Shown here piece by piece: positions 22,061 to 33,172 of a stretch of DNA of 64,000 nt (positions within the stretch are counted from its first letter, which is position 1; each line of letters starts with the position of its first letter). Under the pieces are notes generated by a model. The model was given only the letters and a program-made list of their open reading frames with translations, ran no database searches and was not told the origin of the DNA. Made by a program: the position numbers and the translations under genes. The stretch comes from Ascaphus truei (lineage: Eukaryota; Chordata; Amphibia; Anura; Ascaphidae), in contig WSYH01000262.1 of NCBI GenBank assembly GCA_036426205.1, positions 124,001-188,000 on the forward strand, written 5' to 3'.

Positions 22061-23548
22061 GTGGTGCTCTCAAGACAAACCGTATAGCAAAAATGATGTA
22101 TAAAATGGAAGACAACCCTTAATAATTGATATAATGAGATGTCTCTAGGATGCAGACCGGTAAAAATACTATCCCACAAAGCCAGGTAGTAAGGAAAGTA
22201 TCAATAACACCTGCAGGTGACCGGTAGATGAAACATACTTAGAACCGACATATAGGCATGGACAACATGGAATAAACTCACTTGGGAATCTTCATCCACA
22301 ATAAACAGCAAGTCCAATGTATCCATTGTCCTTTTTAGGGTTGAATGTGCATCCGTTAACAGGGAATCTTGATGCAGAAAACGAAGGAGGAAAAAACGAA
22401 GCACTATATCCAGCTGTAAATACAGCAATGAAACCAGCAGGAGTACGTACCAAAATAAATGCTATTTAATGGGTCAGAACAAAGTAACAAAACACACCTA
22501 CGCGTTTCGGACCTCTACAGTCCTTTATCAAGATGAATACAACAATAAACTGCAGAGTGCAATTTATACTTACCACGTAGAACGCATGGACCAGTTGCAG
22601 GAACTTCCGGGTATGTCACATGGGTCGGGTGATTAACCCATGACCCGTGACGCACACCCGTTCGTTCATGTATCCACGTCGCATGGTCAGTAACCTGGGG
22701 CAGCGTCAAGCGCAAGGGGGTGGGAGAAACACTGCTCGTGTGTGAACTAAACACTCCCACAGCCAGTGCCTCCCACTCCGTAGAGAAAACAACGCATGAC
22801 ATCACTCCGTCGATCGACACGTGACCAACGAGGTCAGAACGCTACGTGTAACTAGGCAACATGGCCCTATGCGTCCCGTGGTGTACATACATCAAAAAAA
22901 AAAAAAACTTTATTAAAACAAATTGTAAAAACACTCGCGATGAGGGAATATATGAATGGTTTAAAAAAGGTTAAAAACAATTGGTGATAACCTATGATAT
23001 CAGATATCAAGATCCTCATTGTTAGTTGTACTGTATTGTAAGGGTATAACTGGAGCACACATATATTGTGAAATGAATAAACTTAGACATAGAATAATAT
23101 ACCACATAATCTGGCTCCAGTACCCAGAGAGATAATGAAAAGAGACCTTGTTTTATAATTTAAATTGTTAGTATATCTCTCAGAGACATATGACCTATAT
23201 ACTTGCCTAAGTCTAACAATATAAACAATATCACTCTGCATCTTCTATCACACTCATAGTAAGCTTACATAATTAATATGGCACAGAATTAAGTATCCAG
23301 CAGAAGAGACCCAATATCCCGGTCTGAATTCAGACCATATGGGATACGCGTTTGTAAAGTAAATATCCAATAGAGTTCTCTTCTGTTGAGAATACTTAAT
23401 CTGTTTAGACAAATCTGCTTTATTGAATAAAGTAAAAAACAACAAGATAGCTAAACAACCCATACATTCTCCATATCACCCGACCCATGTGACATACCCG
23501 GAAGTTCCTGCAACTGGCCCATGTGTTCTATGTGGTAAGTATAAATTG
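22061..23548 (-). mobile_element. Penelope-like element, C-terminal coding end and inverted terminal repeats
   Basis: A minus frame at about 23275-23405 reads YWIFTLQTRIPYGLNSD, the conserved end of Penelope-like ORFs after the GIY-YIG endonuclease. A hammerhead-like motif lies at 22493-22532. A 72-bp inverted repeat (22561-22632 and 23475-23548) brackets the coding end; inverted partial LTRs are a known trait of Penelope-like insertions. The polymerase is missing. Confidence 0.65.
22493..22532 (-). ncRNA. degenerate hammerhead-like motif
   Basis: Minus strand: UUGAUAA core variant, stem II GGAC/GUCC, then GAAAC. Two core positions differ from CUGAUGA, so self-cleavage is unlikely. Confidence 0.45.
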
Positions 23549-24685
23549 CTGTTTCTTTGGGTGCAATGAAATGAATGAATTGCAATGTGTACAGTACTGT
23601 GCTACTGTGTCAATTTAAGGTGTTTAAAAACCAGAACTCTAAAATACCATTTTCTGCACTCGCCGCACTCGCGTCTTAAGGCGGAAAGGTTGGAAGACAT
23701 CCTGCGTCATGACATCGGTATTCCGATGTACACAACACGTGACGTGTTAGAATAACGGCCGCTGCAGCTGTTGGCTCCTGGCTGAGCCAGTCACATCGCC
23801 TGGGTAGGGTTCCATCTTTCGCGCCATAGGCGGATCCCCAATGCCCAGGAATAGGGTGCTCCTAGTAAAACATGGTGCAATACACATGCTTGCTGCACCC
23901 TCGTTCGATGCAGCCTCGTGGCCATTGTCAGGATCCTGGTCGCCATTTTGAGACTACCCAAATTCGGCTCTAATTACCGGTTTAATGTGGGTAGTTATCA
24001 CTGGCTCCTCGATCTGAAGAGCAGACATGTCATCTGCTGTCGAACACATAAGCACAATGTCCTCTCTGTCATCTCTCTCTGGTGGACCCATAAGTCCTAG
24101 TCAACACAGACAGGGCGCAGCTATGGCTTTCGCGCCATTCCACCACGTACTTGCAACACTGGTTTGTGCAGTTTACAACTCTGCCACGTGGTCTGCGTTG
24201 TTCTGGCGGGCATCCATTTCCTTTAGATCTGTACAGCACATTGTTGCGGTCTACCGAGAGTAGGTTATAACCCAGGCTAGCAAAGCTCCATCTTGATACA
24301 CTGCACACGATCACAGTCCATTACAAGCACTGGTGTTCCATGATCTGGCTACGGCTAGTATTACTCTGGGCGTTCTTCCAGCAGAGGGATCTAGGCACCT
24401 TGTACATCAGGCACCCCTCCTAAGACACTCCCTAGCAGTACCTTACGCTGCCCTGCTTGGCTGCCAGCATCGCGGCCCTCTCCAGGGGCCTCTGGGACAA
24501 AGTTAACCAGAGCACCCCTTTTAGGCATCCCGACTACCCGCCTCAGGGCGACTCAGAACAGCAATAGCACAATTCCCCTGATAGGGAAGTCTAAAACATA
24601 GTTCCATGATTGGGGAAAGGAGTTTCCCCGGACACTACACCTTGCCTCCCTTCTTCAGTTTCAGCACTTGCTGTGGAAGCGTACC
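23549..24685. other. no gene recognised
   Basis: Mixed repeat-like DNA. The start (23570-23640) resembles the style of the Tc1-like element introns (GTACAGTACTGTG) and may be its continuation past the inserted L1 and Penelope sequences. Nothing encodes the missing transposase end. Confidence 0.35.
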
Positions 24686-25500
24686 TAGTTTTAAATACCT
24701 GGGCATATGGTTTGACTCCCACTTAACATTCGGGATCACATTGATACCCTGACAACCAAGACCTATGCCAAACTAGGGGTACTTTACAGGAACAAATCCT
24801 CCCTAAGTCTCCTGGTCAGAAAGCGTATCTCACAGCAGATGCTAATGCCAATTATTGACTATGGAGACATAGTATATGGCTCGGCTCCTCAAACCCACCT
24901 TAGCAAACTTGACACCCTCTACAATTCAATTGTCGTGTTTTCTCCAATGCAACTACAACACACATCACTGCGAAATGCTCAAAGAATTAGATTGGTCATC
25001 ACTCGAGTCTAGGTGCAAAGTTCACCTTTCCTGTCTTGCCTTTAAATTCTTTTTGGGCAAGCTACCCAGCTATCTGAACAAGTTCCTCACCCCTACCACA
25101 TGCAGCACTTTTCATCTGAGATCTGACTCCAAAAGACTGTTCATGGTCCCACGGCTCAACAAAGTATCCGGCCGTTCCTCCTTCTCTTACCGTGCACCCC
25201 AAAACTGGAACAACCTACCTGAGACTCTCACATCCACCACCAGTTTAAGTTCTTTCAAATCTAAGGCTGTCTCACATTTTAATCTGGTCTGTAACTGTTT
25301 CATACGCCCATAATATATATTTTCTTTAACTGTGCATGCAATGTCTTGTATATAATGTATAACCTGTTCATTTATGTAACTGTATTTGTAACCATGTATT
25401 ATTTGTCTTAATTCTGTGCCCAGGACATACTTGAAAACGAGAGGTAACTCTCAATGTATTACTTCCTGGTAAAATATTTTATAAATAAAATAGATAAATA
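24686..25500 (+). mobile_element. LINE copy B of the same family as 1-2155, 5'-truncated
   Basis: The reverse-transcriptase C-terminal part (YLGIWFDSHLTF, KLGVLYRNKS, IDYGDIVYGSA), broken by frame changes near 24730 and 24950, leads to the frame 24876-25313 with the same C-terminus as copy A. The 3' UTR and AATAAAATAGATAAATAA tail match copy A closely. This pair shows that copy A lost its polymerase core. Confidence 0.85.
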
Positions 25501-26300
25501 ATAACGTGGCCTCTTGAGCAGTATCTCAGCAGTGCCTCCAAATGTAATGGTTTTCCCCCCACCCTCTGGGAGATTCTGCCATTACGGGTCGTGTGGTTCA
25601 CGATACTTGCTGGTAACAGAAGGGCTGAGCTGACTGCTGATGGTAGTGGGGACACAGGACCAGGTTTCTGGGGTACATTACCCACATGGTTCTCTAGCAG
25701 TGCAGCGCCTCCATCTGCTGTAGGCTCAAGATAGGTTAAGATGATCTCCTACAGTAGAACTATCACCTCTCCCCCAGTAAGATCACACACTTGGCGGGAG
25801 TATAACAGGAACGGTTTATTCTCTCTCTCTGTGCAGCACAGTACACGACAGGGTTCTGCCCAATGCAGCAACAGTCAGCTACTCACTGAAGGATGGTCCC
25901 TGGACCGTCACTACATGCCAAGGGCACCCGCAGCAATCCCAGCTCTTCCCTGTCCCTCTAGCAGGGGCAGAGGTATGGTACACACTCACTCTCCCCCGAG
26001 GGGAAGAGGACCAGAGAAGGCCCAATAGTCAGGGTCTTAGCTTTGTGACCTGCCCCTCTCAAGTAAGTAGAGGCACTACTAAATTTAGGGCGGCACTGCC
26101 CTTAACTACAGCTAGGAGGAGGGCACCAGGTCTGTTCCATGATAGGACATGCTCAGGCCGGATGTCACCGCTTCCCACTGTCACTCAAGTGCAGCTCCAG
26201 TGATTGGGGAAAACCCATATTGACTACTGGCAACCTGATTCTAGCAGGACATACTGCCAGGAGTACGGCAAGCTAGTAGCCAAAGATGGTATGGCTACTG
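25501..26300 (-). repeat. LTR with adjoining leader, minus orientation
   Basis: On the minus strand an AATAAA (near 25815) precedes TGGAGGCGCTGCA at 25713-25701, the same motif that follows the presumed LTR ends at 4931, 47607 and 57462. Sequence from about 25714 to 26290 would be the LTR, and 25501-25700 the leader. The outer border is not defined. Confidence 0.4.
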
Positions 26301-29165
26301 TACATCTGTTTGAAAAAAAGTTCTCTTAGTAACCTGTCATTTTATGAAGCTTTGTAAAGAATCTGCTAAATTGTAAGAAAGATTTTAAAAAAATCGTGGC
26401 CATGCCAAGGATTTCAAAAAAAGAAGAAAAAAAAGAATAATATTTAAATATATACATAAGTTGCTACAATAATATTGTATGCAGTGCCAGCTGTATTCCA
26501 CTAGTACCACTAGGTGGAGCTGAGATAAAGGATTTGTTTGTCTGGAAGATTCTAGTTGCTTCGCAGGATTCTACAATTTACTTTCCCAGGAGATTAGGAT
26601 TCATAGGATACACCCATTCATCACCCTCTCATGCCTTCCAAGTAGTACAGCAAAACTCGGTTAATTATAGCTACTAGAGGTATGTCACTGACTTCTTAAA
26701 AATGCAACTAGGCAACAGGGCTATTTCTGATTGATTCTTAAACTTTTCACACAGAGTATTATATTTTGTTATATTCTATGAAAAAGATAACATTAATTTA
26801 TTAACTCACTTTTGTAAACACTCACTAGTTTTCTGTAAGCCTCACTGCATCAGTCCCAGTGATTTTTACCATCTGTTGACAGCCTTCAATGAAGTCTCAC
26901 TGATATAAGTCAGAATATTTCTCTTTAAATGCCTTTTGTAGCCAGAATCCCCAATTCGTATTCATTTGGATCATTTTAGGTTGATATATCTGTAGAAGTA
27001 ACTGATTTGTATGGTTACCAAACATCTAAAGTGCCTTGTAATCATCCCAGTTGTGTTCTAACCAAGAACAGTCATTGGGTTACCTTCCACATGTACAGTA
27101 ATGTAGCAAATCTTCAACATTAGGAGTGAACCTCACTAATTTGGAGCTAGGATTAACCACTATTGATTACTGGTCATGCAAACTTTCATGGAACCTTTTC
27201 ACTTAGTGAGATTTAGAGAGTCTGTACACAAAACATATTATACTTATGAACTATGTTGGTCCTTCAGACCATGGCTGCTGTATACAACTCATGCTTTGTG
27301 ACTCACAACCATGGTTTCCACTGATCCTTACAGTACATAGCATTTGACTTGTGTGTTATTTTAAATTTGGGACATGGCCACAGAGAGAACCAGCTGCACC
27401 TTGTAAATCTTTTCTAATTGAACAAAAAACTGTAATTCCTTCTCAGAACAACAAGCTGTGGTCATACCTTACTGCTACAAATGAGCATGGAGCAATAGTG
27501 GCCTTAGTTAAGGGCAAACCGGGCAACTGCCTCTCAGTGTAGGGGCCCCCCATATTTTGAAATTGTTTTATTGGATGAAGCTAATATAGGTTTTAACTAC
27601 CACCTAACTAAATCTTTTACAGCTATGTAACCTTTAGAGTGCAGTGTTGATATAATCTAACATATATTATGTAAATGGTAATATTCTTCACTCCAATTGA
27701 AATAAATAATAATTATACTGAATGTATTATGATACTTTCATTGTAATTTCATCGACAGTGTAAAGTGACATTTAAATCAGAAATGCAAGGCTTGCTAAGT
27801 TGCTTGTACTGTAGGTCATCAAATTTAAACCTTTAAGGGGCCACCAATGACTGTCCTGCCAGGGGCCCCGAGTTTTCTACGACCACCCCACATGGAGAAA
27901 GGGTGATCTATTCTGGGAAATGACATGTTTGCTGCCGTAAGAAGTGATGTCAAGTGCTGCCAATTTGTAGAAAGACAAAACATTTGTGGAAGGCTTGTAA
28001 TACATACAATCCATCTATGATGTTATTTATTAGAGAGGTTTTATCTCAAATTCTCAGGATTGCAAATACCATTATTTCCATCATAAAGACCCTGCAATTT
28101 TTATACTGCAAAGAGACCTAAATAATACTGTTTTCTTTAAAATTGCTGACCACATTACTTAGCAGGGCCCCTGTCCCATACAACTTACAACCTTATGTTG
28201 GTGTCTGAAGCACAGGGAGGTTACTTGAAGAGCTAAAACTGGGATTGAGTGACCACTGAAATACTCATTGCAGATTCTGAGATTAACCCCTCAAGAATCA
28301 TACATACTCAAAAAATACTATTCATTTTTGGTGCCAGAAGAAGACTTTGACTCATTTATTTTATATATTGCATATAAATGTGCAGCAGGAAATTACATAC
28401 ATATTTTTATATTTTATTATGTTTCTTAATAATAATTCTTCTTTCAAATAAATGAATATACTCTACTACTGGCTTTCTGCAGACTCCCATTGGGATGCAT
28501 GCTAGAATGTTAAAAAGCCACCATTAATGTATTCCTTATGTTGAGATATAAATGTACATTAACAAAAGTATGATGCAGCACTTTCTGTACCATCTTTGCA
28601 AACAATTCTAAGACAACCATTCCAGTTTATTTTGAAAATCCCAACAGCTTTCCGTTTAGATTCTACTTAAATATGTGCATCAGCAATGTAATGTATACAT
28701 TTTCTCTGTTTGTACAATAAATATTTCAGAACGAGCTGATTTTCAAAAATAACTACAGTGTTAATTTATGTAAGTGTTAATTTCTTACATATTGAAATTA
28801 TAAAACCATATCAAATTGAGTGAGAGCACTAAAAGCCAGTCCATTAAATGGTGCTAAAAATAGTTTTATGTTTAAGAAAAAATAAAGCTAATTTGTGAAA
28901 TCTTTGTGAAGCATAACAGGCATGTGATAACAATGGAAGTAGCCGTTCACACAGCTCATAATTCAAGCATCACTCAGAGTTTGCCAATGTTCTTTTCACA
29001 CCTTCTTGATGAGTTCTGCTCTGGATTCCAGCCACAGTTGCAATAGCATTCTTTGGAATGTCAGAGCAGAGTAAAGAATTCCACAAGACTGCCTCTACAG
29101 CTATTTTCAACAGTGACACATACTTCTACACCCCGGGTGAAAACTTGTTTCAAGAAAGGCCTACA
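26301..29165. other. AT-rich intergenic DNA, no gene recognised
   Basis: About 2.9 kb with only short open frames, low GC and no repeat borders that I can define. It looks like ordinary old intergenic sequence. Confidence 0.5.
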
Positions 29166-29168
29166 TTA

Positions 29169-29515
29169 GGCCTGGGACATAGTGCCTTTAACAGTGCTGA
29201 GGCGCGCTGAGGCTCAGGGAAAGCGGTGCTTTCCCTGGCCTTACACAGCGCGCCATCAGGGGGCGGGCCGGGGGCGGGCCAGTGATGTCACGGAGCTGGT
29301 TCGCCCTCATTGGGCGAACCGCTCACGTGACCAGCCCTACGCTCCCGCAAGCGGGGAAATTTCAAAACTCTGTCAGACACACGCTTCCCCAAGTGTGCTG
29401 ACGCGTGCGCGAGCCCCTGCTAAAGCCGCTCTCATTGCGGCTGCAGGGGCTCAGTGCCGAGCAGCAGCACGGCTCAGCACGGGTCAGCGCATAAGCGCTG
29501 ACCATGTCCGACGCC
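29169..29515. mobile_element. PIF/Harbinger-type MITE with TTA duplication
   Basis: Inverted ends GGCCTGGGACATAGT (29169) and, inward from 29515, GGCGTCGGACATGGT agree at 12 of 15 positions. TTA flanks both sides (29166-29168, 29516-29518). The 347-bp interior is GC-rich with short inverted repeats. A 3-bp TTA duplication is typical for PIF/Harbinger. The open frame across it is not a gene. Confidence 0.75.
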
Positions 29516-29518
29516 TTA

Positions 29519-30452
29519 GTCTCTTTTACTGTAGATTGAGACTGTCCAGAATTCATAAAAAAAATAAAAATAAGGAGGCAGTCTACGAAGTTTTGAAAAT
29601 TGCTCTTTAATGCAATTAAAACTTATAAGCGTTTGCTACTTCCATCTGGGTCAAATATAACAAATGGGCAAATCGAGTATCTTACATTTCATTGGATTTT
29701 TTCAACCCAGGTAAAAGGGAAAAAATGACAGCCAGAGACAGGCCAAGGTTAAGTTGATACATGAGCTGTAGTAAGAACTGCTCTGACAATAAATAGGTTA
29801 TCCAGTATTTTATAATAATAATACAAACTTAATACATGAACGTGTCACAAACAAAGATCTAACGTACCGTATGACCCACAAATATGTAATGTAACAACAA
29901 TAGAAAAATCTAGAATGGTACCTGGGAACTGTTTAGATTAATCAAGTAGAGAAGACTGATATCTTTAATTACTTCACTGCCTGAAGGGATTACCTAGCTG
30001 TAAAGAGTGTTAAAAAAAATTACACTCAAAAGGAAGTTACTGTACAATTGCAGTTCATCTTGTGTGTAAGCTGTGCAGCTTCAAAGGTACTGAAGCCGAT
30101 TTGCAGAGCTCTAAAACATCAAAGTGAGCAGTAACTAGAACATTTTATTTGTTCAGTTTAGGTGTTTTAGGATATAGTTATTGATTTAGGTTTGAAAGGC
30201 AGACTTCTGCAGGGGCTGCTCGAGGAGTTTTCGGGGCTATTTCCTATGTTCATAGTAAGCCCACTTTCCCCTCCACACATTGCTCGGCTCCATCTTCCCC
30301 ATTAACCTTTCTACTGCCCTAACTAAGTACCTGGTATATCTTAGGAACTGGCATGTCAGGGGTCCTTCTGCCGTACTCGGTACGTCATGCTACATTTGCT
30401 TGTTTTCTAGGGGATCACGTTCACTTCTCTGAACAACTTTACATGGTCATGA
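29519..30452. other. no gene recognised
   Basis: AT-rich DNA without supported coding frames or repeat borders. Confidence 0.5.
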
Positions 30453-30790
30453 TTAGAGATGGGCACATTTTTGGGGCGAATTTTGGATCCACATCGGATC
30501 AGCCGGTTCCTTTGGCCCACGGATTTCAGTGGACCAATCTCATAAAGGGGCGAATAACGTTTTGCGGATTTTTGATTATTATTACCAATACACTGCAGAT
30601 TCCGCAACCCGTTGATGGAGTTGTAGAATCCAATCCTCGGAATCAGGAGTCCATTGGCGGATTCTTAAGAATCTACCAACGGATTGCTGAATCCACGGAT
30701 TGGATTTTACAAACTCATCCACCGGTTGTATCAAATCGTGTTTTCTTTATGAATCCGCGCTGATTAAAACCAACCAAATCCGTTTTACAC
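30453..30790 (+). repeat. interspersed repeat starting TTAGAGATGGGCA
   Basis: Begins with TTAGAGATGGGCACATTT and contains many GGATT, GAATCC and CGGATT words. The same start occurs in reverse at 52760 and, diverged, near 39736. It looks like a non-autonomous DNA transposon family; I could not fix the far end. The 136-codon frame through it is not supported as a gene. Confidence 0.45.
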
Positions 30791-31029
30791 TGCAAAATAG
30801 ATTTGGGGGGAAAATGTGAGAAAAATTTTATGGACAAACAGTATGTATTTTTATGTAACCCCCGACTATGTAACCCTTTCACTGAAATGCTGTCTCTGGT
30901 CTAGGACATTTGGTTGCGGCCGACCTGCTGGGACCAAGTCCCTATCGACGTTGCACTGCAGAGGGACGCTCCGCTGCAGCTGCTCTGCCGCTGGACCCTC
31001 TTCCACCTCTGGCTTCTACAATAAGGTAA

Positions 31030-31330
31030 GTTTTAGGGTAGGGGGTTTACTTTAGGGGTTATAATGACTAAGGTAAGGGGTTAACTTTAAGGGTTTTAGT
31101 GGTTAGGATTTAAGGTTTTTAGGGTAGGGGTTTTAGGTTAAGGGGTTAAGGTTTTTAGGGTAGGGGTTTTAGGGTAAAGGGTTAAGGTTTTTAGGGTAGG
31201 GGTTTTAGGGTAAGGGGTTAAGGTTTTTAGGGTAGGGGTTTTAGGGTAAGGGGTTAAAGTTTTTAGGGTAGGGGGTAGCGTTAATATTATGGGTTAAGAT
31301 TAGTTTGATTTAGGGTAAGGGCTAAGGTTA
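31030..31330 (+). repeat. 36-bp G-rich minisatellite, telomere-like words
   Basis: About four and a half 36-bp units starting near 31110, 31146, 31182, 31218 and 31254, each with TTTTTAGGGTAGGGG and TTTTAGGGTAAGGGG. Degenerate relatives continue on both sides. The G strand has several GGG/GGGG runs per unit, so quadruplex formation is plausible. Confidence 0.85.
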
Positions 31331-31934
31331 GGGATTAACCTTAGCGACAAAGTGGCTGGCAATGAAAGGTCCCGGCGGTGAGGTGACCTGTGGCAAAACG
31401 CCGGCAGAGTTTTGGTCACAGTGAAATGGCCGTGACCAAATGTTCTAGACAGGCCACAACACTGCATGCCCCTGTGGCAAGGAAGAGATTTGAAATGGAG
31501 GCTCAATTTCTCTCTTTCAGTACTTTTGCTGCTAGAGATACATCACATACTGTAGCAATGAGTTGCTGGGACAATTTCACAGCAGATGTTGAACTGCTTT
31601 ATTACATTTAATCATGCAAAATAAAGCCTAATTTTTCAATATTTATGCATTACCTGTTGAGATTAATATATGTTTACAAAAATGAGTAGGATCATGTACG
31701 GTAGTACATTACATGGGTTATGAATATCGTAGCTACTGTATTTTTATGGAGTGATGGTATTCTTTATGTATTTCATGTTGAAATAAACCCTATAAGTGTG
31801 TGTTCAATTTTCATTTTAAAGCCAGCATTCCACCCCAGTTTCCTTTTTTTCTTCATCTTTAAATTATTATGAAGCAGGGGGTCACCGTTGCGGAAATTAA
31901 TGCAGTTCAGCTCCGGAGACCCCTGATTCCCACC
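31331..31934. other. no gene recognised
   Basis: Ordinary AT-rich DNA between the minisatellite and the CT microsatellite, with short frames only. Confidence 0.5.
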
Positions 31935-32166
<232 letters not shown>

Positions 32167-32652
32167 TTTTAAACTAGTAGGCAGAACCACACTTTTCATG
32201 TCAAATTTTATGTTGGCTTTTTCTCAGTAATAAGAAACCAAAGACGCATATCTCACCAAGTCCATCATGTATCTAAACTGTCATTTATGTTCATTTAGAG
32301 GCAAAATGAAGGAATAGATACACAGTTGAATTGTTAATTCTATTGTAATCATATTGTAAGTAGAACAGGGCACAGTCGTAGGTCTCAAATATGGTTTAAA
32401 GAGTGTTTACGTTAGTTATTTTAGCCTTGCTTTCCTCAATATGTTAATTCCTTATTCTAAGTATTTTAAACTGTCCTCTTACTACAAAGAACAAGAATGT
32501 GTTTTAATGACCGAGTAACTTTTATCTAAACAATTTTAAGGACCAGCAATGCTTCATAAATAAAACAGCTCTGTCACTGTATTATCAGGCTCTGGCAAGA
32601 GAAGCTGCAACCACTTGTGTCATTTCCATTAATAGAGCACTCATACTACCTG

Positions 32653-32775
32653 CTAAAAATAACCACTGCGTTCTTCATAAAGCAGCTGCACCTTCCAGAA
32701 GCCTAGATCAGACAGAGACTGGACAGTGCCTAGAGCACTATACTGCCAGACTGCACGAGCATAAAGAACACCACC
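32653..32775 (+). promoter_or_regulatory. HSPB1: HSPB1 proximal promoter and 5' UTR: MEF2-like, E-box and heat-shock element
   Basis: CTAAAAATAA (32653-32662) fits the MEF2 consensus and could also act as a TATA-like box. CAGCTG (32683-32688) is an E-box of the type bound by myogenic factors. TTCCAGAA (32693-32700) is the TTCnnGAA core of a heat-shock element. The ATG has a good context (CACCACCATG). Muscle and stress regulation is known for Hsp27 genes in vertebrates; use of these particular sites is inferred. Confidence 0.5.
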
Positions 32776-33172
32776 ATGTCAGAACATAGGGTGCCCTTCA
32801 CCTTCCTCCGCACTCCAAGCTGGGATCCATTCCGAGACTGGTACCAAGGTTCCAACCGATTGTTTGATCAGTCATTCGGCATGCCCCGTATTCCTGAGGA
32901 CTGGCACCAGTGGCCTAGCACTAGCTGGCCAGGCTATGTCCGTATGCTTCCAAGTCAGTCTATGGAAGGGATGCCCCCCACCACGCCAGCTGTTGCTTCA
33001 CCTGCTGGATACACTGCACCCGACTTCAGCCGTGCTCTGAGCCGCCAACTCAGCAGTGGTATCTCAGAGATCCGGCAGACATCAGACTGCTGGAAGGTCA
33101 GCCTGGATGTCAACCACTTTGCCCCGGAAGAGCTTGTTGTAAAAACCAAGGATGGAATTGTGGAAATCACAG
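32776..33172 (+). CDS. HSPB1: HSPB1 exon 1 coding part
   Basis: Encodes residues 1-132 and the first base of Gly133. The donor is CAG|GTATGA. Reading past the donor would add only unrelated codons. Confidence 0.95.

Noticed and set aside
31030..31330. Interstitial telomere
   Set aside because: Units are 36 bp and irregular rather than tandem TTAGGG, so it is only telomere-like.
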